The notes: generated from the sequence alone by a model not told the origin. A DNA stretch of 64,000 nt from Falsirhodobacter algicola (GCF_018279165.1 NZ_CP047289.1:2215459-2279458); one strand, 5' to 3'. Counted from the stretch's first letter, positions 11,261 through 20,302 are shown. Translations and numbers: made by a program.

Positions 11261-12121
11261 TCAATTCTCGCGGGGGTCGAGGGCGTCGCGCAGACCGTCG
11301 CCCAGAAGGTTGAAGCCGATGACGACGAGGAAGATCGCCGTGCCCGGCCAGATCGCCATCCACGGCGCCTGCGTCAGGAAGTTCTTGGCCACGTTCAGCA
11401 TGGATCCCCAGCTGGGGGCGGGGGCCTGCTGACCCAGCCCGAGGAAGGAGAGCGAGGCTTCGGCGATGATGGCCGTGGCGACGGTCAAGGTGGATTGCAC
11501 GATGATCGGCGGGACGATGTTGGGCAGGATGTAACGGCGCATGATGTCCACATGGCCGAGGCCGATGGAGCGCGCGCCCTCGACATAATCCTCGGTCTTG
11601 ACGGCCAGCACCTGACCGCGCGTCAGCCGGATGAAGACCGGTGTCGCCGAGAGGCCGATGGCGATCATCGCATTCGTAAGGCTCGGCCCGAGAAAGGCCG
11701 CAAGGGCGATGGCCATGATGAGAAACGGCATCGCCAGCAGCGCATCGGTGAAGCGCGAGATGACGGTATCGGTCCAGCCGCCGAAATAGCCCGCGATAAG
11801 GCCGATCGGCACACCCACCGTCACCGCGATGGCCACCGAGACGACCCCGGCCATCAGTGAGGCCCGCGCTCCCCAGATCATGCGCGACAGCACATCGCGC
11901 CCAATCTCGTCCGAACCCATCCAATAGAGTGCCGAGGGGGCCTTACGGATCGCCGTCCAGCTCGTCGCCAGCGGGTCCTGTATTGGCAGAAGCGGGGCGA
12001 GTGCGGCCAAGGCTACGAAGAAGGCGACGATGGCGAAGCCGACGATCGCCGAGGGACTGCGGCGGAATTTCCGCCATGCCTGGTTCTGTGCTTTCGGCAG
12101 GGGGGCGAGGATGGCGGTCAT
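11261..12121 (-). CDS. Peptide ABC transporter permease (DppC/GsiD-like)
   Basis: A 286-residue inner-membrane permease. An N-terminal cytoplasmic segment and one span (FRRSPSAIVGFAIVAFF) precede the OppC N-terminal pattern, then GTDEIGRD-like MGSDEIGRDVLSRMIWGAR and an EAA loop (YVEGARSIGLGHVDIMRRYILPN). The chosen ATG at 12121 overlaps the stop of the preceding permease as ATGA, showing translational coupling. It pairs with the DppB-type permease encoded upstream. Confidence 0.92.
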   Translation of the reverse strand: MTAILAPLPKAQNQAWRKFRRSPSAIVGFAIVAFFVALAALAPLLPIQDPLATSWTAIRKAPSALYWMGSDEIGRDVLSRMIWGARASLMAGVVSVAIAVTVGVPIGLIAGYFGGWTDTVISRFTDALLAMPFLIMAIALAAFLGPSLTNAMIAIGLSATPVFIRLTRGQVLAVKTEDYVEGARSIGLGHVDIMRRYILPNIVPPIIVQSTLTVATAIIAEASLSFLGLGQQAPAPSWGSMLNVAKNFLTQAPWMAIWPGTAIFLVVIGFNLLGDGLRDALDPREN

Positions 12122-13065
12122 AGTGCGGACCTCATGCGCGGGTTCAGAAGAACATAGAGGATGTCGGCCACAAGGTTCATCGCGAGGAAACCGACGGCGG
12201 TGCACAGCACCACGCCCTGCACCACGGCGTAATCGCGGTTGAAGACGGCATCCACGATCAGTTTGCCGAAACCGGGGATCGTGAAGATCTGTTCGGTCAG
12301 CACGGCGCCCGCCAGCAATTCGCCGAAGAGCAGCGCCGTGAGGGTGATCACCGGCAGCAACGCGTTGCGGAAGGAATGCACCATCACGATTTCGCGCCCG
12401 CTCAAGCCCTTGGCGCGGGCGGTGCGGATGTAATCGGCCCGCATCACCCCCAGCATGGACGAGCGAGTGTGCCGCATCAGCGTCGCGGCAAGGCCCGTGC
12501 CCAGCACGAAGGACGGCATCAGCATAGTCTGTATGGAGCGGAGCGGATCGACGAAGAAGGATTCATACCCCGAAGCGGGAAGCCAGCCTAGATTGACCGA
12601 TACCGTGAGGATCAGCATGATCCCGAGCCAGAAATTCGGGATCGACAGGCCCGACAACGCCACAAGATTGGCCAGCCAGTCGATCCATGTCCCTTTCTTC
12701 ACCGCTGCAAGGATACCGGCGGGAATCCCGATCACCAAAGCGAAGATCATCGACATGACCGCCAGTTGCAGCGTGACGGGCAGCTTCTGCCCGATCAGCT
12801 CCAGCACCGGCTGATTGGTGCGCAGGGACATGCCGAAATCGCCCTGCAGCACGCCGCCGATCCAGCGGCCATATTGCACGATCAGCGGATCGTTCAGGTG
12901 ATACTGCGCGCGCAGCGCCTCCAGCACGGCGGGATCGCGCTCTTCGCCCGCCAGCGCCAGCACCGGATCGCCTGGCAGAAGTTTCTGCAGCAAGAACACA
13001 AGGATGGAAACGATCACCAGCGTCGGAAGCGCAACGAGGATGCGCCTGAGGATGTAGATCAGCAT
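12118..13065 (-). CDS. Peptide ABC transporter permease (DppB/GsiC-like)
   Basis: A 315-residue DppB-family permease beginning MLIYILRRILVALPTLVIVS, a typical first span. It has LPGDPVLALAG, the FGMSLRTNQPV periplasmic block and an EAA loop (YIRTARAKGLSGREIVMVHSFRNALLPV). It ends with the family's VADILYVLLNPRMR. Its stop overlaps the next permease start by four bases. It forms the membrane channel with the DppC partner and receives substrate from the binding protein encoded 48 bases upstream. Confidence 0.93.
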   Translation of the reverse strand: MLIYILRRILVALPTLVIVSILVFLLQKLLPGDPVLALAGEERDPAVLEALRAQYHLNDPLIVQYGRWIGGVLQGDFGMSLRTNQPVLELIGQKLPVTLQLAVMSMIFALVIGIPAGILAAVKKGTWIDWLANLVALSGLSIPNFWLGIMLILTVSVNLGWLPASGYESFFVDPLRSIQTMLMPSFVLGTGLAATLMRHTRSSMLGVMRADYIRTARAKGLSGREIVMVHSFRNALLPVITLTALLFGELLAGAVLTEQIFTIPGFGKLIVDAVFNRDYAVVQGVVLCTAVGFLAMNLVADILYVLLNPRMRSAL

Positions 13066-13113
13066 GGTCGTGGCCTTTCAGGGGATGGCGGGGGTGCTCC
13101 CCCCGCCCGCCGG

Positions 13114-14622
13114 TCAATCTTCGTCGGTCACACCCTCGAGGCGGATCATTCCGTCGGGATAGGCCTTGAAGCCCTGCACTCCGGTATCTTCGGCGAAGAT
13201 GTAGGTCTGGTGGCCGAGATAGATGATCGGCAGATCCATCGCGAGGATCTTGCCTGCGGCATCGTAATCGGCTTTGCGCGTGGCGATATCCGATTGGGTG
13301 CGGGCGTCGTTCAGCAGGCGGTCCACCTCTGCGTTGCTGTAACCGGCATCGTTCAGGCCGCCGCCGGTGGTCACGAATTGATGGATGTTGCCGTCCGGGT
13401 CCGCCCGGCCCGACCAGTCGGAGCGGGACATTTGGAAATTGCCCGCGGTCTGTTCGGCCAGAAGGGTCGCGAACTCGGTCGCCTGAAGCTGAACATCGAA
13501 GCCCGCCTCGGCCACCATTGCTTGAATCACCTGCATCATCTGCGTGGTGACGGGGTTGTTGGCGTGCTGAAGCGTGATCTGAACGCGGTCATGGCCCGCC
13601 TCCTTCATCAGCGCCTTCGCGCCTTCGAGGTCGCGCGCGGGAACGGGATTGTCCTTGTCGAACCACCGGCTCGAAGGCGGGAAGGGCTGGTTTCCGGGCG
13701 TTGCCTGACCTTCGAACACGACCTGCATCAACGCCTCACGGTCGATCGCCTTGGAGAAGGCCTGCCGCAGACGCGCATCCTCGCCCAATGGGTTCTCCGC
13801 ATTCGGCCCGTTTCCGACATTGCTGTAGAGCGCCATGTAACCAAGGCCCGTCACCGATTGCATCTGCAGTTTGGGATCGGCCTCGACCGCCGCCGCATCG
13901 GTGGCGGCCACGCGTTCCACCATGTCCAACTCGCCCGAGCGGAGGTTGGCAAGACGTACGGTCGTGTCTGGGATCGGGAGATAGGTGACGCGGTCGATAT
14001 GGATCTGATCGGCGTTCCAATAGGCGGGGAACTTGTCCAGAACGATGCGATCCTGCTGAACCCGCTCTACGAACTCGAACGGGCCGGAGCAGACGGGATT
14101 TGCGCCGAAATCGGCCCCCGCCGCTTCGGCCGCCTTGGGCGAGACCATCATCCCCGCACGGTCCGACAACTGCGCCAGAAGCGAGCTGTCCGGGGCCTTC
14201 AGATGGAACGTCACCTGAAGGGGACCGGTGGCTTCGATGCTGTCGATGGACGCAAGCTCCGATTTGCGGCGGCTCTCGGGCATCGTCATGTAGCGGTTGA
14301 TGTTATAGACCACCGCCTCGGCGTCGAAAGGCGTCTCGTCGTGGAAGACGACGCTGTCCCGGAGGTTCATCACCAGATCGAGGCCATCATTCTCATAGCT
14401 CCAATCGGTGGCGAGCTGCGGAACGATGTCCACATCCTCGGACAGGTCCACCAGTTTGTCGCACAGCGCCGTATAGACGATGCGGCCGACGAAGGTGCGC
14501 GATTGCGCCGGATCGAGAACGTCCGGATCGTCCTGCAGGCCGATACGCAGTTCGTTCGCGGCCGCGGGCATCGCCGCCAGCAGCGCGATCAGGGCCGAGG
14601 CGGTCAGGGTGTTGAGCATCAT
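13114..14622 (-). CDS. Peptide ABC transporter substrate-binding protein (GsiB/DppA-like)
   Basis: A 502-residue periplasmic binding protein of the SBP_bac_5 (peptide/nickel) family. The signal peptide covers residues 1-22 with a processing site after AAA. The mature protein begins ELRIGLQDDPDVLDPAQ and contains NLRDSVVFHDETPFDAEAVVYNINR, the classical family block. The start is the first of two adjacent ATGs, with AAGGAA nine bases upstream; it overlaps the stop of the regulator gene as ATGA. Neighbouring gamma-glutamyltransferase suggests glutathione or gamma-glutamyl peptides as ligand, but this is inferred from context. Confidence 0.92.
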   Translation of the reverse strand: MMLNTLTASALIALLAAMPAAANELRIGLQDDPDVLDPAQSRTFVGRIVYTALCDKLVDLSEDVDIVPQLATDWSYENDGLDLVMNLRDSVVFHDETPFDAEAVVYNINRYMTMPESRRKSELASIDSIEATGPLQVTFHLKAPDSSLLAQLSDRAGMMVSPKAAEAAGADFGANPVCSGPFEFVERVQQDRIVLDKFPAYWNADQIHIDRVTYLPIPDTTVRLANLRSGELDMVERVAATDAAAVEADPKLQMQSVTGLGYMALYSNVGNGPNAENPLGEDARLRQAFSKAIDREALMQVVFEGQATPGNQPFPPSSRWFDKDNPVPARDLEGAKALMKEAGHDRVQITLQHANNPVTTQMMQVIQAMVAEAGFDVQLQATEFATLLAEQTAGNFQMSRSDWSGRADPDGNIHQFVTTGGGLNDAGYSNAEVDRLLNDARTQSDIATRKADYDAAGKILAMDLPIIYLGHQTYIFAEDTGVQGFKAYPDGMIRLEGVTDED

Positions 14623-15374
14623 GTCAGGTTTCCTTGCTGGATGGGGGGTGGCGCCGGTACGTCCGGGCTCTGGTCTGGGTAATGGCTCGTCTGCCGGTTC
14701 AGCGTGTCCTGAAGCAGCAAAAGATGTTCGTGCATGGCGCGCCCCGCGGAGGCGGGGTCGCGCGCGCCGATCGCATCGACGATGGCGGTGTGCTGCATGA
14801 TCGTGATGGCGCGCGATCCCGCGCTGATGCGGGCCTGTTCGCGGATGGCGCACCACGCCGCATCCTGACGGATCCGGTTCACGATGTCGAACAGCCCAAG
14901 GAACAGAGTGTTGCGCGCAGCCTGCGCAATGAGGCGGTGCAGCATGCCGTCCCACAATTCGCGCGCATCGGCATCTTCCGAGGCGCTGATGCGTTCGGCA
15001 AGGTCGCGCATCCGTTCCACCTCATCCGGGCGGGCACGCAGGGCCGCCATCTGCGCCAGAGCCGGTTCGATCCGCAAACGGACTTCCATGATCTCCGCGA
15101 AATCGGTGGTGGCGATCAGGGCCGAGGGGCTGAGCGACGCGACATCGCGCTCGCCGAGGAAGGTTCCGGCCCCCTGGCGCCGCCAGAGCAGGCCCTCAGC
15201 CTCCAGCGCATCGAGGGCGCGGCGTAGGGCCCGGCGCCCGACGCCGAAGGTCTCGGCTAATTGCCGCTCGGTCGGCAGGCGGCTGCCGCTTGCAAGATCG
15301 GCCTCGGTTAGAAAGGTGCGCAACCGTTCGAGGGCATAGGCGGAGTTAACTTCCTGTGGAGATTCGGACGGCAT
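14619..15374 (-). CDS. GntR/FadR-family (FCD) transcriptional regulator of the peptide importer operon
   Basis: A 251-residue regulator with an N-terminal winged helix (about 8-75, core LPTERQLAETFGVGRRALRRALDALEAEG split around the turn) and an FCD domain (about 95-225) with the metal- or ligand-binding HRLIAQAARN and HEHLLLL helices. It is the first gene of the operon and is coupled by a four-base overlap to the binding-protein gene, so it likely autoregulates and senses the imported compound or its product. A proline-rich tail follows the FCD domain. Confidence 0.9.
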   Translation of the reverse strand: MPSESPQEVNSAYALERLRTFLTEADLASGSRLPTERQLAETFGVGRRALRRALDALEAEGLLWRRQGAGTFLGERDVASLSPSALIATTDFAEIMEVRLRIEPALAQMAALRARPDEVERMRDLAERISASEDADARELWDGMLHRLIAQAARNTLFLGLFDIVNRIRQDAAWCAIREQARISAGSRAITIMQHTAIVDAIGARDPASAGRAMHEHLLLLQDTLNRQTSHYPDQSPDVPAPPPIQQGNLT

Positions 15375-15413
15375 CTCGTGATCCTTTGTTCCTGGACCAC
15401 TGAGCCTATTCCT

Positions 15414-15442
15414 AATTGGTTACGCAAAAGGTTCAGCCAATT
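15414..15442. promoter_or_regulatory. Candidate operator upstream of the GntR-led importer operon
   Basis: AATTGG and CCAATT form perfect six-base arms 17 bases apart, so the half-sites are 23 bp centre to centre, about two helical turns. The site lies 40 bases upstream of the regulator start. Short arms make chance a real possibility; position and spacing suit a dimeric regulator. Confidence 0.3.
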
Positions 15443-15532
15443 CGGCGGATGTATCTCGCGTACATGCCTAATGTTTGGGCTATATGTGTGCGGCGTAGGC
15501 GTTTTGAGGTCAGCTTGACGTGAACCAATGCC

Positions 15533-17323
15533 CTACTTGTTCCGGGGACGTTCGGCGGCGATGGCCTGCGTCAGCGCGCCGAAGCGGTCCGAGCGGACGA
15601 TCTCCCGCCAGTCGCGGCGCAGCTTTGGGCGCCAGTTGGGGTGATCGTCATCCGTGGTGCTGGGCAGGTTCACGGGGCGCAGCTCTCCGGCCAGATCCTC
15701 CAGCCGTACGGCCATCAGGCGGGACGGAGCGCGGGCGAGGAAGCGGTGGACGGCGGTGACGATCGCCTCGGGGGCGGGGCCTTCGGCGGGGGGCGTGGTG
15801 CCGGGCGCGATCAGCCCTTCGGCGGCGAGGGCGTTCAGCAGATCGCGGCGCTCCCCCTTGCGGGCGGCGGTCTGTTCCTCGGCGGTGGCGGCGCGGACAA
15901 GGCCGAAGCGGCGGCGCAGGCGGATGTCATCGCCCTGCCACCAGCCCTGAAACGTCGGCAGATCATGCGTCGATAGGCACACCATCGCATTCACTGGATA
16001 GTCGGCGGGCGGGATGTAGCCGGCCTCGCCCCGTTCGAACAAAAGGATGCGGTAGGAAAGGATGCCCACCTCGTCCATCACCGCGCGAAAACCGTCCGGC
16101 ACATTGCCCAGATCCTCGCCGATGATCATCGCCCCCCGCGCGTGCGAGGCATCGGCCAGCGCCGTCAGCATATCGCCCACCGGATAGCGGGCATAGGTGC
16201 CTGCCGACGGGTCCGTCCCGTCGGGGATCAGGAAAAGCTGCCACAGCCCCATGGCGTGATCGATGCGCAGCGCGCCCGCATGGGTCATCGCGCGGCGCAT
16301 CAGGGCGGCAAAGGGCGCCGCGCGCCCTTCGGTCATCGCCACGGGCGATAGGGCCATCAATCCCCAGTCCTGACCGCTTTCGTTGAAGTAATCGGGCGGG
16401 GCGCCGATGCGCACGCCGTTCAGAACATCGGTGCGGCCCCAGCTTCCGGCGCCGCCGCGCGCCTCGCCGACCGCGAAATCGAGATAGAGGCCGATGCGCA
16501 TCCCGGCCTTAAGGCAGGCGCGGTGGGCGGCGGCAAGCTGGCGGTCGGTTTCCTGCTGAAGCCAGCGGTGAAAGGCGAGTTCGGCGGCGTGATCCGCAGC
16601 GAAGGTTCGGATGGCGGGGCCGTCCGCCTCCTGCCAATCCGCAGGCCACTCCGTCCATGCGGCCCCATGCCCCTGCGCCGCCATATGGGCCGATACGGCC
16701 TCGAACAGGGCGTGGCGGTCCAGATCGTCCCGGTCTTCGGCGCAAAAGGCCGGGTCCGCATCCGGCGATCCGGCGGCCATCCAGATCGCCCGCAGCGCCC
16801 GCAGCTTCAGCGCCGCCACCGCCGGGTAATCGACGAGGTCCGTCCCCCGCACAGCCCGCAGCGCGGCGGGATCGGCCATGGTGGGTACGAACCCCTTCAT
16901 CCGGTCCACGGCCAGATAGAGCGGGTTCAGGAACCGCCGGTCGGACGGGGAAAAGGGGCTGCACGCCGCCGGATCGGCCAGAAACAGGGAATGCACCGGG
17001 TTCAGCCCGACAAAATCGGCCCCCGCCGCCGCCAGATGCGGGGCAAGGGCCAACAGATCCGCAAAATCCCCGATGCCCCAGTTCCGGTCCGAGCGGAGTT
17101 GATAAAGCTGCACCGCCACGCCCCAACCGCGCAGCCCGTCCGGCAGGTGGCACCGCACGCCGCCGGGCGCGCGCAGCGTCGCATCGGCCGGTCCCGCCCC
17201 ATCCCCGAAGGCCGCCGTCAGGGCCGCCAGCGTGGCGTCCGGGGCGCGGTGATGCTGCCCGCCGGTCCCCTCATACTCGACCGCGATGCCGAGGGCCTTC
17301 GCCCGTTCCTCCAGCCCCGCCAT
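15533..17323 (-). CDS. malQ: 4-alpha-glucanotransferase (amylomaltase)
   Basis: A 596-residue GH77 enzyme that transfers glucan segments between maltodextrins. It carries the QLYQLRSDRNWGIGDFADL donor-site block, ADFVGLNPVHSLF, LRIDHAMGLWQLFLIP, GEDLGNVP and LSTHDLPTFQGWW, all diagnostic. The start at 17323 has AGGAG five bases upstream; the long in-frame extension beyond it is unlikely coding. It is divergent from the DUF892-catalase genes and shares with them an overlapping pair of GGAAC-N16-CGTT/GGTT promoter elements. It would supply or trim maltodextrins for the glycogen/trehalose genes 35 kb away. Confidence 0.95.
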   Translation of the reverse strand: MAGLEERAKALGIAVEYEGTGGQHHRAPDATLAALTAAFGDGAGPADATLRAPGGVRCHLPDGLRGWGVAVQLYQLRSDRNWGIGDFADLLALAPHLAAAGADFVGLNPVHSLFLADPAACSPFSPSDRRFLNPLYLAVDRMKGFVPTMADPAALRAVRGTDLVDYPAVAALKLRALRAIWMAAGSPDADPAFCAEDRDDLDRHALFEAVSAHMAAQGHGAAWTEWPADWQEADGPAIRTFAADHAAELAFHRWLQQETDRQLAAAHRACLKAGMRIGLYLDFAVGEARGGAGSWGRTDVLNGVRIGAPPDYFNESGQDWGLMALSPVAMTEGRAAPFAALMRRAMTHAGALRIDHAMGLWQLFLIPDGTDPSAGTYARYPVGDMLTALADASHARGAMIIGEDLGNVPDGFRAVMDEVGILSYRILLFERGEAGYIPPADYPVNAMVCLSTHDLPTFQGWWQGDDIRLRRRFGLVRAATAEEQTAARKGERRDLLNALAAEGLIAPGTTPPAEGPAPEAIVTAVHRFLARAPSRLMAVRLEDLAGELRPVNLPSTTDDDHPNWRPKLRRDWREIVRSDRFGALTQAIAAERPRNK

Positions 17324-17347
17324 GATCACTCCTTCTGGCATCCGTGC

Positions 17348-17372
17348 GGAACGGCTGCGCCGGGGAATGGTT
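17348..17372 (+). promoter_or_regulatory. EcfG-like promoter for the DUF892-catalase genes
   Basis: GGAAC (17348-17352), 16 bases, GGTT (17369-17372). It matches the alphaproteobacterial general-stress sigma factor element GGAAC-N16/17-CGTT in all but the first base of the -10. It would give a leader of about 80 bases. The target genes are classical members of such regulons. Confidence 0.55.
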
Positions 17373-17374
17373 CC
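17350..17374 (-). promoter_or_regulatory. EcfG-like promoter for malQ
   Basis: On the minus strand GGAAC (17374-17370), 16 bases, CGTT (17353-17350): a full match to GGAAC-N16-CGTT. The start codon is 27 bases below the -10, so the leader is about 20 bases with the ribosome binding site. It overlaps the opposite-strand element almost completely. Confidence 0.6.
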
Positions 17375-17458
17375 CGCAGGATTCCCCCTGCGACATTCTG
17401 GAACAGAACGCGCCGCTTGGGATTTCAATCGGACAGGACGACACATGAGGAGGATGTC

Positions 17459-17974
17459 ATGCCCCGTTCCGGACCCGCCCATTCCGTCTATCTCGACGGG
17501 CTTAAGAACGCCCACGGGATGGAGAACCAAGCCCTGTCCATCATGAAGCCGCAACTGAAGCGGATCGAGCATTACCCCGATGTCGCTGCCCAGCTGGAGC
17601 GCCACATCCATGAGACGGAAGGCCAGATCGCCCGGCTGGAACATATCCTCGGCGAGCTTGGCGAGAGCCATTCCAAGCTGAAGGATGCCGCCCTGTCGTT
17701 CACCGGCAGCATGGCCGCACTGACCCACAGCGCCGCCACCGACGAGATCCTGAAGAACAGCTTCGCCAACTTCGCCTTCGAGAATTTCGAGATCGCGGCC
17801 TACACCTCGCTGATGACCGCCGCCGAGGAGACCGGCGCCGCCGAGGCGAACGCCCTGCTGCGCCAGAGCCTCGAGGAAGAGCGGCGCATGGCCCGGTGGA
17901 TCGAGGAGAACCTTCCCGCCATCACCCGCGCCTATATCGGCCGCGCCGAAGCGGGCGCCCGCGCCGACGTCTGA
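17459..17974 (+). CDS. Ferritin-like DUF892 family protein (YciE/YciF type)
   Basis: A 171-residue all-helical protein of the DUF892 family, small ferritin-like four-helix proteins linked to osmotic and oxidative stress. Opening HSVYLDGLKNAHGMENQALSIM is the family start; paired acidic/His residues recur (HIHETEGQ, FENFEIAAY, EEERRMARW) as in di-iron ferritins. ATG 17459 follows GAGGAGG. It is 59 bases upstream of manganese catalase, most likely in one transcript. Biochemical function of the family is unproven; iron or manganese handling during peroxide stress is a reasonable inference. Confidence 0.9.
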   Translation: MPRSGPAHSVYLDGLKNAHGMENQALSIMKPQLKRIEHYPDVAAQLERHIHETEGQIARLEHILGELGESHSKLKDAALSFTGSMAALTHSAATDEILKNSFANFAFENFEIAAYTSLMTAAEETGAAEANALLRQSLEEERRMARWIEENLPAITRAYIGRAEAGARADV

Positions 17975-18033
17975 CCCCAAACGCCATTCATATGCCGCCC
18001 CGCCTGCGGGCCGGCCCCATACCCGGAGGATCC

Positions 18034-18858
18034 ATGTTCTACGTTGACAACAAGCTGCAATACCCCGTCCGCGTCGATACGCCGAACCCGCTTTTCGCTC
18101 GCGCCCTTCAGCAGGCGATCGGCGGTGTGGAAGGCGAAATCCGCGTCGCGATGCAGTACTTCTTCCAAGCCTGCGGCGCGCGCGGCAATCCGAAGTTCCG
18201 CGACCTTCTGATGAACACCGCCGCCGAGGAGCTGGGCCATATCGAGATGCTGGCCACCGCCGTCGCCCTGAACCTCGAAGGCGCACCGCTCAGCCTGAAG
18301 GAAGAGATGGCGAAGGACAGCGCGATCAATGCGGTGATGGGGGGCATCAACCTCAAGAACCTCCTGTCCTCGGGCCTGTCGGCCATGCCGGTGGACAGCG
18401 ACGGCGTGCCCTTCGACATGTCCCACATCTATGCCAGCGGCAACATCGCCGCCGACATGACGGCCAACATCGCCGCCGAATCCACGGGCCGGACGCTGGC
18501 CGTGCGCCTGTACAACATGACCGACGATCCGGGCATGAAGGACATGCTGCAATATCTGATCGCGCGCGACACCATGCACCAGAACCAATGGATGGCCGCG
18601 CTGGAGGAACTGGGCGGGGCGACCGGCGCCTTCCCGATCCCCAACAGCCACCCGCAGGCCGAAGAGAAGACCGAGTTTAGCTATGCCTATCTCGGCTTCC
18701 ACGCCGACGGGAGCGAGCCGGCACCGGGCCGCTGGTCCTCGGGCGCGTCGGTGGACGGCAAGGGCGATTTCACCAGCCAGCCGATGAAGCCGCTGGGGCA
18801 GGAGCCGAACCTCGGCAAGGCCAAACCCAAGAGCGGCGCACAGTCCGAACAGATCTGA
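18034..18858 (+). CDS. Manganese catalase
   Basis: A 274-residue non-haem catalase that converts hydrogen peroxide to water and oxygen with a di-manganese centre. The expected ligands are present: E35 (GVEGEIRVAMQYF), E66 and H69 (AEELGHIEM), E149 (NIAAESTGR) and H182 (TMHQNQW). ATG 18034 lies after GGAGGATCC. The glycine/serine-rich tail SSGASVDGKGDF.SQPM is typical. It follows the DUF892 gene; the pair is probably induced from the EcfG-like promoter at 17348. It acts in the cytoplasm; no export signal is seen. Confidence 0.96.
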   Translation: MFYVDNKLQYPVRVDTPNPLFARALQQAIGGVEGEIRVAMQYFFQACGARGNPKFRDLLMNTAAEELGHIEMLATAVALNLEGAPLSLKEEMAKDSAINAVMGGINLKNLLSSGLSAMPVDSDGVPFDMSHIYASGNIAADMTANIAAESTGRTLAVRLYNMTDDPGMKDMLQYLIARDTMHQNQWMAALEELGGATGAFPIPNSHPQAEEKTEFSYAYLGFHADGSEPAPGRWSSGASVDGKGDFTSQPMKPLGQEPNLGKAKPKSGAQSEQI

Positions 18859-18861
18859 TCC

Positions 18862-18892
18862 ATGGGGGGCGGCCTGCATGGGCCGCCCCCAT
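18862..18892 (+). terminator. GC-rich hairpin after manganese catalase
   Basis: GGGGGCGGCC at 18865-18874 pairs perfectly with GGCCGCCCCC at 18881-18890 around a six-base loop, four bases after the stop. There is no T run after it, so it is either a weak intrinsic terminator or an mRNA 3-prime stabilising stem. Confidence 0.5.
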
Positions 18893-18966
18893 CCCAACGA
18901 ACATCTCGCCTTTCCGTGATCGCTCGGCGTATTCTGCCGCCGGACAATCACAAGATGGACAGGACG

Positions 18967-19410
18967 ATGATTGAAGAATTCAAGAAATTCATAGCGCGCG
19001 GCAATGTTCTTGATCTGGCGGTCGGGATCATCATCGGCGCGGCCTTCACCGCGATCGTCAATTCGGTGGTGCAGGATCTGATCAACCCGGTGATCGGCCT
19101 CGTCATCGGCGGGATCGATTTCACCAACCTCTATTGGGTGCTGTCGGGCGATGTGCCCGAAGGGTCCAGCCTCGAGCAGGCGCGCGAGGCCGGGGCGGCC
19201 GTCTTCGCCTATGGCAGCTTCATCATGGCCTGCATCAACTTCCTCATCATCGCCTTCGTGGTCTTCCTGATCGTGAAGGGCGTGAACCGCGTGAAGGATG
19301 CCGCGCACCGCCAAGTGGAGGAAGCCGCCGAGGCCCCCGTGCCGCCGCCCGGCCCGACGCAGGAAGAGCTGCTGGTGCAGATCCGCGACCTGCTGGCGCG
19401 TCAGGCCTGA
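18967..19410 (+). CDS. mscL: Large-conductance mechanosensitive channel
   Basis: A 147-residue MscL channel that opens at high membrane tension to release solutes in hypo-osmotic shock. The N-terminal helix [20 protein letters not shown] and first span ([19 protein letters not shown]) with its glycine pore lining are unmistakable; the second span is about 83-105 and a charged C-terminal bundle follows. ATG 18967 is the family start; an in-frame ATG four codons earlier has a weaker context. The periplasmic loop ([17 protein letters not shown]) is of normal size. Confidence 0.95.
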   Translation: MIEEFKKFIARGNVLDLAVGIIIGAAFTAIVNSVVQDLINPVIGLVIGGIDFTNLYWVLSGDVPEGSSLEQAREAGAAVFAYGSFIMACINFLIIAFVVFLIVKGVNRVKDAAHRQVEEAAEAPVPPPGPTQEELLVQIRDLLARQA

Positions 19411-19468
19411 CATTGCGCCACGGCGCGGTTCGGCCTATGCCGGGCGCATCCCCCACAGGTGCGCCCGC

Positions 19469-19927
19469 ATGACCCTCGACCCGACCGACCGCCGCATCCT
19501 TTCCGTCCTGCAGATGCAGGGCCGGATCACCAATGCCGAACTGGCCGAACGGGTGAACCTCTCGCCCTCGGCCTGCCACAGGCGGGTGCAGCGGTTGGAG
19601 GAGGAGGGCGTGATCGCCGGCTATGTCGCGCTGCTGGATGCGCGGCGGATGAAGCGGCCGACCGTCGTCTTCGTGGAGATCACGCTGTCGGGGCAGGCCG
19701 ACGAGGTGCTCGCCGCCTTCGAGGCGGCGGTGCAGCGCATCCCCGATGTCATGGAATGCCACCTGATGGCCGGGACTGCCGATTACCTTTTGAAGGTGCT
19801 GGCGCAGGATACCGACGATTTCGCCCGCATCCACCGGCAGTATCTGGCGCGGCTGCCGGGGGTGGCGCAGATGCATTCCTCTTTCGCGCTGAAGACGGTG
19901 TTCCGCACCACCGCCATCCCCGTATGA
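19469..19927 (+). CDS. Lrp/AsnC-family transcriptional regulator
   Basis: A 152-residue feast/famine regulator. The helix-turn-helix (about 4-60) reads LDPTDRRILSVLQMQGRITNAELAERVNLSPSACHRR in parts, and the C-terminal RAM/ferredoxin-like ligand domain (about 68-145) contains HLMAGTADYLLKVLAQD, the family amino-acid-sensing block. No amino acid metabolism gene is adjacent, so the target is unknown. It converges on rpsU, with a strong hairpin between the two. Confidence 0.94.
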   Translation: MTLDPTDRRILSVLQMQGRITNAELAERVNLSPSACHRRVQRLEEEGVIAGYVALLDARRMKRPTVVFVEITLSGQADEVLAAFEAAVQRIPDVMECHLMAGTADYLLKVLAQDTDDFARIHRQYLARLPGVAQMHSSFALKTVFRTTAIPV

Positions 19928-19929
19928 CG

Positions 19930-19957
19930 AAAAACCCCCGGGCGATGCACGGGGGTT
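19930..19957 (-). terminator. Intrinsic terminator of rpsU
   Basis: On the minus strand AACCCCC, a loop-rich centre (GTGCATCGCC), GGGGGTT and five Ts form a classic rho-independent terminator 39 bases after the rpsU stop. Its stem can also serve the convergent Lrp gene. Confidence 0.85.
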
Positions 19958-19995
19958 CAACGGTGGCCCGAAGGCCCAGCTTCGACGCGAACGTC

Positions 19996-20202
19996 TTAGA
20001 GGTTACCCTCGCGCTGCGCTTTCTTACGAGCGAGTTTACGGGCACGACGAACGGCCTCGGCTTGCTCGCGCGCTTTCTTGACGGACGGTTTCTCGAAATG
20101 TTGCTTGAGCTTCATTTCGCGGAACACGCCTTCGCGCTGGAGTTTCTTCTTCAGGGCCCGAAGGGCCTGTTCGACGTTATTGTCACGAACGCTGACCTGC
20201 AT
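19996..20202 (-). CDS. rpsU: 30S ribosomal protein S21
   Basis: A 68-residue, strongly basic protein starting [20 protein letters not shown], the S21 signature, followed by [14 protein letters not shown] and a Lys/Arg-rich C-terminus. S21 helps 30S subunits initiate on natural mRNAs. AGGAAGG lies nine bases upstream. The gene is alone between an intrinsic terminator and the coq9 promoter region; a TGCAC-GAAT-GTGCA dyad (20232-20245) in its leader could form a small stem. Confidence 0.97.
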   Translation of the reverse strand: MQVSVRDNNVEQALRALKKKLQREGVFREMKLKQHFEKPSVKKAREQAEAVRRARKLARKKAQREGNL

Positions 20203-20302
20203 GTGGTGTCACCACCTTCCTAAGCTAGAGTTGCACGAATGTGCAGGCCGGGCTCATATAAGGCACTATATCCCCCATGTCCACCGAAACTGAGGTTTGA
20301 CC

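Noticed and set aside
17399..17403. A second plus-strand GGAAC before the DUF892 gene
   Set aside because: Bases 16-17 further on read GGAT, not a -10 match.
18955..18969. An earlier mscL start at 18955
   Set aside because: It adds four residues before the conserved MIEEFKKF start and has no better ribosome binding site.
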